From an uncultured bacterium (GTDB lineage: Bacteria > Actinomycetota > Coriobacteriia > Coriobacteriales > Coriobacteriaceae), in contig CAJMPK010000001.1 in the NCBI GenBank assembly GCA_905215205.1, positions 28,879 through 92,878 of the forward strand: a stretch of 64,000 nucleotides of DNA, written 5' to 3'. Position numbers and translations under genes: made by a program. Of this stretch, positions 1 to 8,348 are shown piece by piece. Within the stretch, counting starts at the first letter, position 1, and the number at the start of each line of letters is the position of its first letter. The notes under the pieces were generated by a model. The model saw nothing but the letters and a program-made list of their open reading frames with translations. It was not told the origin of the DNA and made no database searches.

Positions 1-156
1 CGAGCTTCCCCCCCCCCATGCAAGAAGCAATAAAACACCCGTCTTAATGGGATCGTCAGCGGTAGCCGGCGCATAGTAACCCAAATGATGCAAAACTATT
101 AACATCATCGAAACAATACGCAGCAGCTCGAAATTTGACTGACGTTGTTTATTCAT
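1..156 (-). CDS. Acyltransferase family 3 protein, N-terminal part (runs off window)
   Basis: This is the first 52 codons of a gene that continues past the window edge. The start ATG at 156-154 opens a protein whose beginning, with ELLRIVSMMLIVLHHLGYY, is the typical first membrane helix of acyltransferase family 3 (OafA/WecH-like) enzymes, which acetylate or succinylate surface sugars. It follows the preceding family 3 gene by 31 nt, so it is the distal gene of the polysaccharide operon seen here. A run of ten G (coding strand) covers about codons 47-50. As written the frame reads WGGGSS. Eleven (or eight) G would give WGGGKLG, closer to the family's GGK-G motif, so the sequence may be in an off state or contain a homopolymer error. 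Family call is good; frame status is uncertain. Confidence 0.7.
   Translation of the reverse strand, partial: MNKQRQSNFELLRIVSMMLIVLHHLGYYAPATADDPIKTGVLLLLAWGGGSS
8..17 (-). repeat. G10 homopolymer tract inside acyltransferase gene
   Basis: Ten consecutive C on the plus strand read as ten G in the coding strand of the partial acyltransferase gene. The tract falls on the glycine-rich motif after the first membrane helix. A change of one G would move the frame between WGGGSS and WGGGKLG. Confidence 0.85.
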
Positions 157-187
157 GTTTCTCCCAAATACTGAAATTGACTATTTG

Positions 188-1373
188 CTAGTCCCTTCCC
201 AACCGCAAGCATTTCCCATAAGTAGCCGTTGCTATCTCATGCAGAAGCACGATAACCCACTCCGCAGCACTGTTTATCATCGAACTAAAGGGCCTCATGA
301 GCCTTTGGCGTAGAAGATCAAAGAGAATACAAGAAACGAATACTCCCATCGCCACAGCCAGCGAGAACATCATATACGCCATGCCATTCAGGCCCAAAGA
401 GCCCACAGCGGCGCCGATCAGACGAGATGCTACCGTGTCAGTAAGAATAAGGTAAACGGCCAGCGTGCCAGTAGCCGCCTTATTGATAATCAGATTAGTC
501 CGGGGATTTTTCGTTGATGCGATTATCAGCGCACCAAGCGCGAGAAACATCGGGGGAAGGCACGCCGGTGTATTAAGCCAAAGCTGATGACCAAGCATAG
601 ATTTGCCCATAATCAGCAACGGAAACCCAAACAGAACCTGTGTCCCGATTCCCAACGCAAGTCCCAATGCCAACAATCGTTTTCCCAGGCGCCCATTCAG
701 AAGAATCTCTGAATAATGCCATCGAAGACAGGTTATTAATACGTATTGGTAAACAAATAGCCAAACTGAATAGGACATATCGAATCGAATTAACCCATTC
801 AGAAAAGAATATGGGAACAGAGAATAGAGAAGCAACAGGACAAAGCAAAGAAGCGAATGGGTCCGTTTGTCCAATACCCGAAGTCCCTCGCATAAAAAAG
901 GGCAGAGCAGCAGAAAAATCGCATAGCTCGTTGTGTACCACCAATGCGAAGACATCAAGGGAAAGAAAGCACCAAACAAAGCGTGGAACAAACCGCCCAG
1001 CGAGAAAGAACCTCCTTCTGCGCATTGAGTCGCCAACGTTGTCGCAAATAGGATTGTCCCATAGAACAAAAGCTGCGCCTCGAGCGTACAGACGCGTTTG
1101 ACGTTCTTCCCAAGTCCCTGGATCTCCTCAGATAAGAACCATGCGCTGATGCCAAAGAACAGACAGTCACCAAGCCCACCGAAGTTGGATAGTAAATTCA
1201 CCAAGAACAGCGCTATACCCCCCCGGAAAGCAAGCGGAGGAAAGAGAGTCGTAATCCCAGGGAAAGTGGTTAAGGGCAATACATGCCATGCCCAATAAGC
1301 GCAGGGACTCAACATTTGAGTTACGATCCTTGGCAGATCTTCGTTTAACTGATGCTGCTATTACACTTCCCAT
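188..1373 (-). pseudogene. Acyltransferase family 3 membrane protein, frame broken at a G7 tract
   Basis: This integral membrane acyltransferase of family 3 probably O-acylates the polysaccharide built by this operon. The N-terminus from the ATG at 1373 carries the family signature NSNVESLRLLGMACIALNHF in one frame. The rest, with LSNFGGLGDCLFFGISAWFL and about eight further hydrophobic segments to the TAG at 188, lies in another frame. The two frames meet at a run of seven G (plus strand 1218-1224), near codon 50. Six G would join them as ACFPGGIALFLVNLL. As given, translation from 1373 stops after 68 residues. The start overlaps the end of the upstream acetyltransferase by 13 nt and has a GAGG-type site. 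It is either phase-variable, a fresh pseudogene or an assembly indel; the sequence alone cannot decide. Confidence 0.75.
1218..1224 (-). repeat. G7 homopolymer tract causing frame change
   Basis: Seven C on the plus strand are seven G in the coding strand, at about codon 50 of the family 3 acyltransferase. Six or nine G would restore one continuous reading frame of about 394 codons. Confidence 0.85.
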
Positions 1374-1891
1374 CTATTCCTCACATACATTCCAGGGTTA
1401 TTAAAGTTGACGACCTTGGCGTAGTTACCGACCGCCGTGGCATTAGCAGGAATATCTTTCGTGACAACGCTCCCAGCCCCTATGGTGACGTTGTCCCCGA
1501 TATGAACATTCTCGACCAGACAGCAAGCGGGACCGATATAAACGTTATCCCCGATAACCGCAGCATCACCATCAATAGCTCCGATAGTCGTGAACTGGGA
1601 CAAGTTAACATTGTTGCCCAGGATAGCAGTGGGGTTTACAACAACGGGACCGTTGTGTCCAATATATAAGCCGTAACCCACCGTGGCCCTACGATGAATC
1701 TGAATGTTTTGGCGGTTGCGATTGGTCTTCCAGAGAATCGCACCGATTAGCTTTTCGATGCCGGTAGAGTTCACAAGCCTGAATGCAACCTGCCAACGAA
1801 ACGTCTTGTTTCTAAGATATTCGGAAGCGACTCCTCGAAAGGTTGGAACGACACCGTACCTCACGGCGTCACTTTTGACGTATTCATTCAT
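1361..1891 (-). CDS. Serine acetyltransferase-like hexapeptide-repeat acetyltransferase
   Basis: This is a cytoplasmic left-handed beta-helix acetyltransferase of the CysE/colanic-acid type, likely transferring acetyl from acetyl-CoA to a sugar or sugar intermediate. The C-terminal two thirds are hexapeptide repeats (VGYGLYIGHNGPVVVNPTAI, then IGDNVYIGPACCL and IGDNVTIGAGSVVTKDIP). The helical N-terminus (about 60 residues) is shorter than in true CysE, which argues against cysteine biosynthesis, as does the location among polysaccharide genes. I chose the ATG at 1891 because its ATGA overlaps the stop of the upstream glycosyltransferase and a GGAGGG site sits just ahead. This is the only acyl/acetyltransferase in the operon without a long G tract. 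The acceptor is unknown. Confidence 0.75.
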   Translation of the reverse strand: MNEYVKSDAVRYGVVPTFRGVASEYLRNKTFRWQVAFRLVNSTGIEKLIGAILWKTNRNRQNIQIHRRATVGYGLYIGHNGPVVVNPTAILGNNVNLSQFTTIGAIDGDAAVIGDNVYIGPACCLVENVHIGDNVTIGAGSVVTKDIPANATAVGNYAKVVNFNNPGMYVRNRWEV

Positions 1892-3141
1892 GAGAAAGAC
1901 CCTCCACATGAAGAAATCGATTCATAGATGCGAAGCAATGTTGAGAGGTTGGCGTCCCTATCATGAGTCTTGGATGAGCGCTTACGCGAAGCATGGGAGA
2001 ATTCCATAGCCAAAGAATCATCGTCAAACAGTCGTTTGACGTACCAGGCGAGCATATAAGGGGCACTCGATTGGTAGAGGAAGCCTTCCTTGCCATGATC
2101 GAGCAGATCGGAAACTCCACCAACGTTCGACGAGACGACTGGGCAGCCGAGCAACATCGCCTCCCCGACAGAATTAGGCGAATTCTCAATAGTCGAAGGC
2201 GACACAAAGACATGCGTGCGTAGGTAGCGATCGCGCATCGCATGTGCGTCGAGCGGCCCGAGGAACCTAACGTTATCTCGAAGCCCAAGCTCGTCTATAA
2301 GGCGCGCGATGTACAGTTGATAGGAGTTGCGCCCCAGGTTGCGCTTGAGACTGTCGCGAAAGACCGTCTCCCCCGTGGTGTAAAGGACAACGTCTGGATA
2401 GTCAGCCTTGAGCATGGAAAGTGCCCGCAACGCGTAGTGGAAGCCTTTTACGGGATATGAGCACTGGCTGGCGAAAAGGCTACGCCTCTCAACGGTATCC
2501 AATTTCCAGTCGCCGGCGTAGAACTCGTCTCGCAGCGATTCGTTGCAGTGATGATATTTGCAATTCGGGTTCACTTGGTAAGCGCAAGCCTTGTCCCACT
2601 CGGTGCGACCGATAACGTGCTTGGCAAGCCTGAGGCATTCCCTTTCGGCTTCGCCGTGGCGGATGAAGGCCAGGCGCGCCTTTTCTAGCGACGTGCAGCG
2701 AATGAAATCCCCAAAGCTCGGGTGGCGAATCACGGGTTCGGGGACGCCCTCAGCGTAGTGATATCGGCCGTATATCGACACAAGGCCCTGAATCGAGACC
2801 ACCGTCGAGGCATCGATCCCCAGCTTGCAGGCAGCCTCGACGGCTTTGAGAGAGTGCGGGGCCTCGGTCCCCCATACATGCACCACATCAGGCTTGAAGG
2901 CCTCCAGTTTATCAGCGAACCACGATGACTGGACATCCGCGGGAAACGAGCAGAAGTACAAGGCACCCGCATGTCCAGACACTTCCTCCCCGCAAGGAAA
3001 AAGGACGAGCAGTTCCGTGCCATCCATGCCCAAGAGGCTTGACGCGGTCGAGTCGAGCCATCCACCGAATACACCGCTGTCAATCCCGGCGGCTCGCGAA
3101 ACCGGCAAAGGGGCCTTGTTGCATACCCAGGCTAAGCGCAT
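1888..3141 (-). CDS. Glycosyltransferase family 4
   Basis: This is a GT-B fold retaining glycosyltransferase of 417 residues, expected to add one sugar to the lipid-linked repeat unit at the inner face of the membrane. The C-terminal half shows the GT4 pattern: ASQCSYPVKGFHYALRALS, then VFVSPSTIENSPNSVGEAML with the conserved glutamate of the E-x7-E type motif, followed by CPVVSSNVGG. The N-terminal half starts with a short beta strand (LAWVCNKAPLPV) rather than a signal peptide. Its stop overlaps the next gene by 4 nt and 2 nt separate it from the upstream glycosyltransferase, so the genes are translationally coupled. Donor and linkage cannot be predicted. Confidence 0.85.
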   Translation of the reverse strand: MRLAWVCNKAPLPVSRAAGIDSGVFGGWLDSTASSLLGMDGTELLVLFPCGEEVSGHAGALYFCSFPADVQSSWFADKLEAFKPDVVHVWGTEAPHSLKAVEAACKLGIDASTVVSIQGLVSIYGRYHYAEGVPEPVIRHPSFGDFIRCTSLEKARLAFIRHGEAERECLRLAKHVIGRTEWDKACAYQVNPNCKYHHCNESLRDEFYAGDWKLDTVERRSLFASQCSYPVKGFHYALRALSMLKADYPDVVLYTTGETVFRDSLKRNLGRNSYQLYIARLIDELGLRDNVRFLGPLDAHAMRDRYLRTHVFVSPSTIENSPNSVGEAMLLGCPVVSSNVGGVSDLLDHGKEGFLYQSSAPYMLAWYVKRLFDDDSLAMEFSHASRKRSSKTHDRDANLSTLLRIYESISSCGGSFS

Positions 3142-3143
3142 TC

Positions 3144-4295
3144 TTAAAATCCTTTCTCGCCAAACAAGAAACAGGCCAATTGGTTGGAATAGACGCGATA
3201 GTCAAGCAATCGTCTTGCAGTCGAAACCGATTCCCCGCGCATGCGCGCACGCTCAGCAGGTGAGAGCGCGATGGCACGCCTCAGGGCGTTGGCGCACGCG
3301 CTCGCCGAGTAGTCATCAACCACGACGGCGTTCGTGCCATCCGAAAGGAACTCGCCAAGGTCGGACGTTAGATTCGAAATCACGGGGACGCCGCTACCGA
3401 GACTCTCCGTCACCTTGGTTGGCATGCCCGCCTGGGCGAAGGTCTTCGAGGGGTCGCGCATTAAAAAGGTAAATTCGCTGCAATGCAGCGCCTCGACGAC
3501 CTCGGAGCGTGGAACGCGGCCGTGGGCACAAACGCACTCCGGCAAAGGCTCCCCGTCACGCATAAGTCCACGCGCCTGACCATCGGTCACACCGTACAGG
3601 TCAAGTCGCAGGCGCCCCCTCTCATCCGCGGACAGCTCGCTTATCGCCGCGAGCACGATGTGGAGCGCGTCCTTCTTTGCAGGCGATCCCGCGTACATCA
3701 AGCGCACCTCGCCCTTCGGCCAGACTGAAATATCGCGCGGCGCAAGTTCCTCGATATCGAGGACGGCGGGGACACGCAGGACGTTGCAGCCCCTCGCCTT
3801 AAAATGGCGCTGGAGATAGCTGCTGATGGCTATAACCTTGACAGCAGGGTCAACGGCCTGCGTGAGAAGTCTGATGTGATCGAGGTACCCACCGTCCCGC
3901 TCGCCCTTCGGGAACTGTTCGGGTTCGAACCACTCGGTGAAATCACCGGCAAAGACCGTCCCGCGGCTTCGGCACGCCGCCTTCATCGCCTCTACCGACC
4001 TTGCGGGAAGAAAAGAGAAGACGATAGCATCGTACTCATCGACGTGTGCACGCACGAAAGAAGCGGCCCTTTGGCCCATCAGCCTCCACATCGCCCAGTT
4101 GAGAAACTTGTTATCGGGATAAGGGTTGAGCGTGTGGCATTTAAAGCCGTCGAACACCGACTCGTCGCCCATACCGCAGAGTTCAACGTCGCAGCCCTGC
4201 ATCCGAAGAGCGCGAGCCAGCATAAGAAGCCGGGTGGCTCCGGCATCGCCCTCAGGGAACTGGAAGGACGATATGAATAGGACCCTCTTTGACAC
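3144..4295 (-). CDS. Glycosyltransferase (GT4-like)
   Basis: A 383-residue GT-B glycosyltransferase. The N-terminal Rossmann-like half begins VLFISSFQFPEGDAGATRLL, with the donor-side GDAGATR glycine loop. The C-terminal half has LMYAGSPAKKDALHIVLAAI and FAQAGMPTKVTESLGSGVPV, the family 4 donor-binding segment. I place the start at a GTG at 4295 with a GGAGG site about 8 nt upstream; it lies 3 nt from the stop of capG. It is one of several transferases in this operon that would each add one residue of the repeat unit. Specificity is unknown. Confidence 0.82.
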   Translation of the reverse strand: MSKRVLFISSFQFPEGDAGATRLLMLARALRMQGCDVELCGMGDESVFDGFKCHTLNPYPDNKFLNWAMWRLMGQRAASFVRAHVDEYDAIVFSFLPARSVEAMKAACRSRGTVFAGDFTEWFEPEQFPKGERDGGYLDHIRLLTQAVDPAVKVIAISSYLQRHFKARGCNVLRVPAVLDIEELAPRDISVWPKGEVRLMYAGSPAKKDALHIVLAAISELSADERGRLRLDLYGVTDGQARGLMRDGEPLPECVCAHGRVPRSEVVEALHCSEFTFLMRDPSKTFAQAGMPTKVTESLGSGVPVISNLTSDLGEFLSDGTNAVVVDDYSASACANALRRAIALSPAERARMRGESVSTARRLLDYRVYSNQLACFLFGEKGF

Positions 4296-4298
4296 GCC

Positions 4299-5486
4299 TT
4301 ACCTCCCAGCCTTCCTCCACACCATCTTGTCCACGACGCCGGTGTAGCTTTGGATGATCTTGACCACCTTGGTTGACACGGTCTCGTCTGCGTAGTCGGG
4401 GACGGGGGCCTCGGGCAGCGACCCCTCCGCGTCGAGCTCGACGGCGGTGTGGACGGCCTGGAGCAGGCCCCGCTCGCTGATGCCGGCCAGCGTGAAGCAG
4501 GCCTTGTCCAGGGCCTCGGGGCGCTCGGTGGAGGTGCGGATGCACACCGCCGGGAACGGGCGGCCGACGCTCGCGAAGAAGCTGGACTCCTCGGGCAGGG
4601 TGCCGGAGTCGGAGACCACGGCGAAGGCGTTCATCTGCAGGCAGTTGTAGTCATGGAAGCCCATGGGCTCGTGCATGCGCACACGCGGGTCCAACTGGAA
4701 GCCCGTCGCCTCCAGGCGCTTGCGGGAGCGCGGGTGGCAGGAGTACAGGATCGGCATGTCGTACTTCTCGGCCAGCGCGTTGATGGCGGTGAACAGGCTC
4801 GTGAAGTTCGCCTCGGTGTCGATGTTCTCCTCGCGGTGGGCGGAGAGCAGCATGTAGCGCTTGGGCTCCAGGCCGAGCTCGGAGAGGATGTTCGAGGCCT
4901 CGATCTTGCCCAGGTTGGCGCGCAGGACCTCGGCCATGGGCGATCCGGTGACGTAGGTGCGCTCGGGGGCGCAGCCGGTGTCCTTCAGGTAGCGGCGGGC
5001 GTGCTCGGAGTAAGCCAGGTTGACGTCGGAGATCACGTCGACGATGCGGCGGTTGGTCTCCTCGGGCAGGCACTCGTCCTTGCAGCGGTTGCCCGCCTCC
5101 ATGTGGAAGATGGGGATGTGCAGGCGCTTGGCCGCGATGGCGGACAGGCAGCTGTTGGTGTCACCCAGGATCAGCATCGCGTCGGGCTGCACCTGGACCA
5201 TCAGCTTGTACGAGGCCGCGATGATGTTGCCCACGGTCTCGCCCAGGTCGGCGCCCACGGCGTCCAGGTAGACGTCCGGGTCGTCCAGCGACAGGTCGCG
5301 GAAGAAGATGCCGTTCAAGGTGTAGTCGTAGTTCTGACCGGTGTGCGCCAGCAGGCAGTCGAAGTGGCGGCGGCACTTCTTGATGACCTCGGACAGGCGG
5401 ATGACCTCGGGGCGCGTGCCCACGATGATCAGCAGCTTCAGGCGGCCGTCGTCCCTGAATGCGATATCGGAATAGTCCTTGCCCAT
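4299..5486 (-). CDS. capG: UDP-N-acetyl-L-fucosamine-forming 2-epimerase (CapG/FnlC type)
   Basis: This belongs to the WecB-like UDP-HexNAc 2-epimerase family; in the CapE-CapF-CapG pathway this enzyme performs the last step, converting UDP-2-acetamido-2,6-dideoxy-L-talose to UDP-N-acetyl-L-fucosamine. The 395-residue protein shows the family motifs VGTRPEVIRLSEVI near the start, LLAHTGQNYD, LGDTNS, HMEAGNRC, LSAHREENID and the late SDSGTLPEESSF. I assign CapG rather than a plain UDP-GlcNAc 2-epimerase mainly because capF and capE lie directly upstream in the same order as in staphylococcal type 5/8 and E. coli fnl clusters. It is 4 nt from capF on the same strand. Confidence 0.88.
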   Translation of the reverse strand: MGKDYSDIAFRDDGRLKLLIIVGTRPEVIRLSEVIKKCRRHFDCLLAHTGQNYDYTLNGIFFRDLSLDDPDVYLDAVGADLGETVGNIIAASYKLMVQVQPDAMLILGDTNSCLSAIAAKRLHIPIFHMEAGNRCKDECLPEETNRRIVDVISDVNLAYSEHARRYLKDTGCAPERTYVTGSPMAEVLRANLGKIEASNILSELGLEPKRYMLLSAHREENIDTEANFTSLFTAINALAEKYDMPILYSCHPRSRKRLEATGFQLDPRVRMHEPMGFHDYNCLQMNAFAVVSDSGTLPEESSFFASVGRPFPAVCIRTSTERPEALDKACFTLAGISERGLLQAVHTAVELDAEGSLPEAPVPDYADETVSTKVVKIIQSYTGVVDKMVWRKAGR

Positions 5487-5490
5487 GCGG

Positions 5491-6708
5491 CTAGACCTCC
5501 TCGTGGTAGGTGTCGGGCTTCTCGGGGTCGAAGGGCTCGTTGGCCCACATGACCGTCACGAGGTCCTCGGTGTCGGACAGGTTGGTGATGGAGTGCGTGT
5601 AGCCGGGGACCATCTCGACCACGCGCATGTCGGAGCCGGAGACGGTGTACTCGTCGACGGGGAACGGGTTGCCCTCGGCGTCCTCCCCCACCTTCCTCAG
5701 CTTGATGGATGCGGTGCCGGAGACCACCAGGAACCTCTCCCACTTGCTCATGTGCCAGTGGTTGCCCTTGGTGATGCCGGGCCTCGAGACGTTGATCGAG
5801 ACCTGGCCGCGCTCCGGCGTGCGCAGGAACTCGGTGAACGAGCCGCGCTCGTCCACGTTGGGCCTGAGGTCGTAGGCGAAGTTCCCCGGCTCGTAGTAGG
5901 ACAGGAACGTGCTCCAGAGCTTCTTGGAGAATGACCCGTCGGTGAGGTCGGGCACCGAGAGCGACTCGCGGCTGTCCCGGAAGCCGTCGAGCAGGCAGAC
6001 GATCTCGCCCAGGGTCTTCACGTCGGTACCGGGGACGTAGCAGAACCCGTCACCGTCGACGCGCTCCAGTCCGTCGTAGCCGCAGCGGTGCTCCTCGCCG
6101 AGCAGCGCGCCCAGCATCTCGTCGACCAGGTCGTCGATGTAGAGGAGCTCCAGCTCCACGGAGGGGTCGTTCACGGTGTAGGGGCGGCCGTTGGCGATCG
6201 CGTCGCAGAAGGTGGCCACGGCGGAGTTGTAGCGAGGGCGGCACCACTTGCCGTAGAGGTTCGGGAAGCGGTAGATGAGCACCGGCGCCCCCGTGCGCTC
6301 GGAATAATCGCGAAAGAGCCCCTCCCCCGCGAGCTTCGACTCGCCGTATACGGAGCCCTCGAAGCGGCCCGACAGGCTCGCCTGCGCGGAGCTGGAGAGC
6401 ATGACGGGGCACGTGTTCCCGTGGCGCTCCAAGGTGTCCAGCAGCGTGGAGGCGAACCCGAAGTTGCCCTCCATGAACTCGGACTGGTCCTTGGGGCGGT
6501 TGACGCCGGCCAGGTTGAAGACGAAGTCCGCGCGGGAGCAGTAGTCCTCCAGCTCGGCGGGCGTCGAGTCGACGTCGTACTCCATGACCTCGAGGGGCAG
6601 CAGACCCGCGTATCTCTCGCGGCGGTCCTTGCCGTCCCTTATGTTCTTGAGGGCGCAGCAGAGGTTCCTCCCGACGAAGCCCCTGGCGCCGGTGACGAGG
6701 ACGCGCAC
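5491..6708 (-). CDS. capF: UDP-2-acetamido-2,6-dideoxy-L-hexulose reductase, bifunctional (CapF)
   Basis: The second enzyme of UDP-L-FucNAc synthesis. Residues about 1-270 are a short-chain reductase (VLVTGARGFVGRNL nucleotide loop, FNLAGVNRP, SVYGESKLAGE with the Y-x3-K pair). Residues about 285-405 are a cupin (GITKGNHWHMSKWERFLVVS) with the histidines expected for its metal site. This two-domain layout and the 405-residue length are characteristic of CapF/FnlB. Start is a GTG at 6708, 1 nt from the capE stop, so the two are almost certainly cotranslated. The high GC of capEFG contrasts with the AT-richer wzy and distal acyltransferase genes. Confidence 0.92.
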   Translation of the reverse strand: MRVLVTGARGFVGRNLCCALKNIRDGKDRRERYAGLLPLEVMEYDVDSTPAELEDYCSRADFVFNLAGVNRPKDQSEFMEGNFGFASTLLDTLERHGNTCPVMLSSSAQASLSGRFEGSVYGESKLAGEGLFRDYSERTGAPVLIYRFPNLYGKWCRPRYNSAVATFCDAIANGRPYTVNDPSVELELLYIDDLVDEMLGALLGEEHRCGYDGLERVDGDGFCYVPGTDVKTLGEIVCLLDGFRDSRESLSVPDLTDGSFSKKLWSTFLSYYEPGNFAYDLRPNVDERGSFTEFLRTPERGQVSINVSRPGITKGNHWHMSKWERFLVVSGTASIKLRKVGEDAEGNPFPVDEYTVSGSDMRVVEMVPGYTHSITNLSDTEDLVTVMWANEPFDPEKPDTYHEEV

Positions 6709-6709
6709 C

Positions 6710-7771
6710 CTACTGCACCGCCTCGTGCTCGCGGCCCTCCAGGGCCAGCTGCACGTACTCGGCGGTCTTGATCTTGGCGATGGTGCCCTCCACGTCGAGC
6801 CTCTCGGTGTTGTGGGAGGTGTAGGACTCGTCGGCCTGGGTCTCCACCTCGCCGTCGACGACGAACTTGTCGTAGTTCAGGTCGCGAGAGTCGCAGGCCA
6901 CGCGGTAGTAGCCGCCCATGTCCTCGGCGCGCAGTCGCTCCTCGCGGGTCATGAGGGTCTCGAAGAGCTTCTCTCCGTGGCGGGTGCCGATCACCCGGGT
7001 GCCCACGCGGCCGAAGACCTCCTGCACGGCCTCGGCGAGGTCGCCGATAGTCGACGCCGGCGCCTTCTGGATGAACAGGTCGCCGGGGTTGGCGTGCTCG
7101 AAGGCGAACTGCACGAGGTCGACGGCCTCGTCCAGGTTCATGAGGAAGCGGGTCATGTTGGGGTCGGTGACCGTGAGCGGCTCGCCCTTGCGGATGCGGT
7201 CGATGAACAGCGGGATGACCGAGCCGCGCGAGCACATGACGTTGCCGTAGCGGGTGCAGCAGATGGTGGTGCGTCCTGCGCCGTTGCGGGCGTTGGCGTA
7301 GATGATGGACTCCATCATGGCCTTGGACTTGCCCATGGCGTTGATGGGGTAGGCGGCCTTGTCGGTGGACAGGCACACGACGCGGTCGACGCCCTCGTCG
7401 ATGGCGGCGTGCAGCACGTTGTCCGTGCCGATGACGTTGGTGCGCACGGCCTCCATGGGGAAGAACTCGCAGGAGGGGACCTGCTTCAGGGCGGCGGCGT
7501 GGAAGATGTAGTCCACGCCGTGCATGGCGTCGCGCACGCTCTGGGCGTTGCGGACGTCGCCGATGAAGAAGCGCACCTTGGAGGCGAGCTCCGGGGACTT
7601 CTCCTGCAGGCGGTGGCGCATGTCGTCCTGCTTCTTCTCGTCGCGGGAGAAGATGCGGATCTCGGCCAGGTCGGTGTTCATGAAGTGCTTGAGCACGGTG
7701 TTGCCGAACGAGCCGGTGCCTCCCGTGATCATGAGGGTCTTGTCTTTGAATGCAGTGGTGTTGATAGTCAT
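6710..7771 (-). CDS. capE: UDP-GlcNAc 4,6-dehydratase (inverting), CapE
   Basis: First step of UDP-L-FucNAc synthesis: dehydration at C4/C6 with C5 inversion of UDP-GlcNAc. This extended short-chain dehydrogenase has the NAD(P) loop LMITGGTGSFGNTVLKHF near the N-terminus, DYIFHAAALKQVPSCE, and a catalytic segment NAMGKSKAMME in which Met replaces the usual Tyr of Y-x3-K, as is known for CapE/FlaA1-type enzymes. I chose ATG 7771 (MTINTT) because an AAGGA site lies 8 nt ahead; an ATG at 7795 would put the start inside the end of the upstream acetyltransferase. capF and capG follow immediately. Confidence 0.92.
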   Translation of the reverse strand: MTINTTAFKDKTLMITGGTGSFGNTVLKHFMNTDLAEIRIFSRDEKKQDDMRHRLQEKSPELASKVRFFIGDVRNAQSVRDAMHGVDYIFHAAALKQVPSCEFFPMEAVRTNVIGTDNVLHAAIDEGVDRVVCLSTDKAAYPINAMGKSKAMMESIIYANARNGAGRTTICCTRYGNVMCSRGSVIPLFIDRIRKGEPLTVTDPNMTRFLMNLDEAVDLVQFAFEHANPGDLFIQKAPASTIGDLAEAVQEVFGRVGTRVIGTRHGEKLFETLMTREERLRAEDMGGYYRVACDSRDLNYDKFVVDGEVETQADESYTSHNTERLDVEGTIAKIKTAEYVQLALEGREHEAVQ

Positions 7772-7781
7772 ACCCAATCCT

Positions 7782-8326
7782 TTACATAAACTCATAGATA
7801 CCGCGGGAGCTGCCCGTGTAGCCGTAGTGCCTCTTGAGAGCCAGGTCCTTTTCCTCCCAAGCGAGGTGCCCGAGGTGTAGCGAGCGGGCCTTCAATTTCT
7901 CCAGGTATTCGTCGGCCGTCTCGATAACCCTTGCCGGTACGCCGACTGCGACGGAGTCGCCGGGGATATCCTTCGTGACCACCGCACCGGCACCGATAAC
8001 GACGTTGTCCCCGATGGTCACCCCCCCATCACGATCGCGCAGTTGCCGATGTAGACATTGCTGCCAAGAACGATGGGGCGGGTGACCTCCAAGTCGGGAA
8101 CGTCCTTGCGAAACAGAAGTGTTCCGCCGTCGTGCGTCTCAAAGCGAACGCCGTCGGTGATGTGAACGTTGTCACCCACCGTTATTAACCAGGGCTCGGT
8201 GGACCATACGACCTCGCCGTAAATATGAAAATCCTCACCGGCGTTCACACCGATACGGCGCGCATACTCCTCCGGCGTGTGCGAATGACGCCACAATTTA
8301 TATTTCAGCTTCTTGATGATTGGCAC
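7782..8326 (-). pseudogene. Hexapeptide-repeat acetyltransferase, frame broken at a G7 tract
   Basis: A WbbJ/maltose-O-acetyltransferase-like left-handed beta-helix enzyme, about 181 residues if the frame is restored. The first part, from a GTG at 8326 with an AGGAAGG site, reads to [12 protein letters not shown] and then meets TGA. The second part continues in another frame with [20 protein letters not shown] and a C-terminal tail. The break lies exactly on seven G (plus strand 8021-8027). Eight G would give [11 protein letters not shown], the length expected for this helix turn. The N-terminal stretch HTPEEYARRIGVNAGEDFHI is typical of capsule-locus acetyltransferases. Whether this is off-phase, a pseudogene or a sequencing slip cannot be told from one sequence. 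Confidence 0.78.
8021..8027 (-). repeat. G7 homopolymer tract causing frame change
   Basis: Seven C on the plus strand (seven G coding) at about codon 100 of the hexapeptide acetyltransferase. The G7 version ends ATG GGG GGG TGA. Eight or five G would reconnect the two halves of the beta-helix domain. Confidence 0.85.
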
Positions 8327-8348
8327 TAGACACCTTCCTCTCGGTAAG

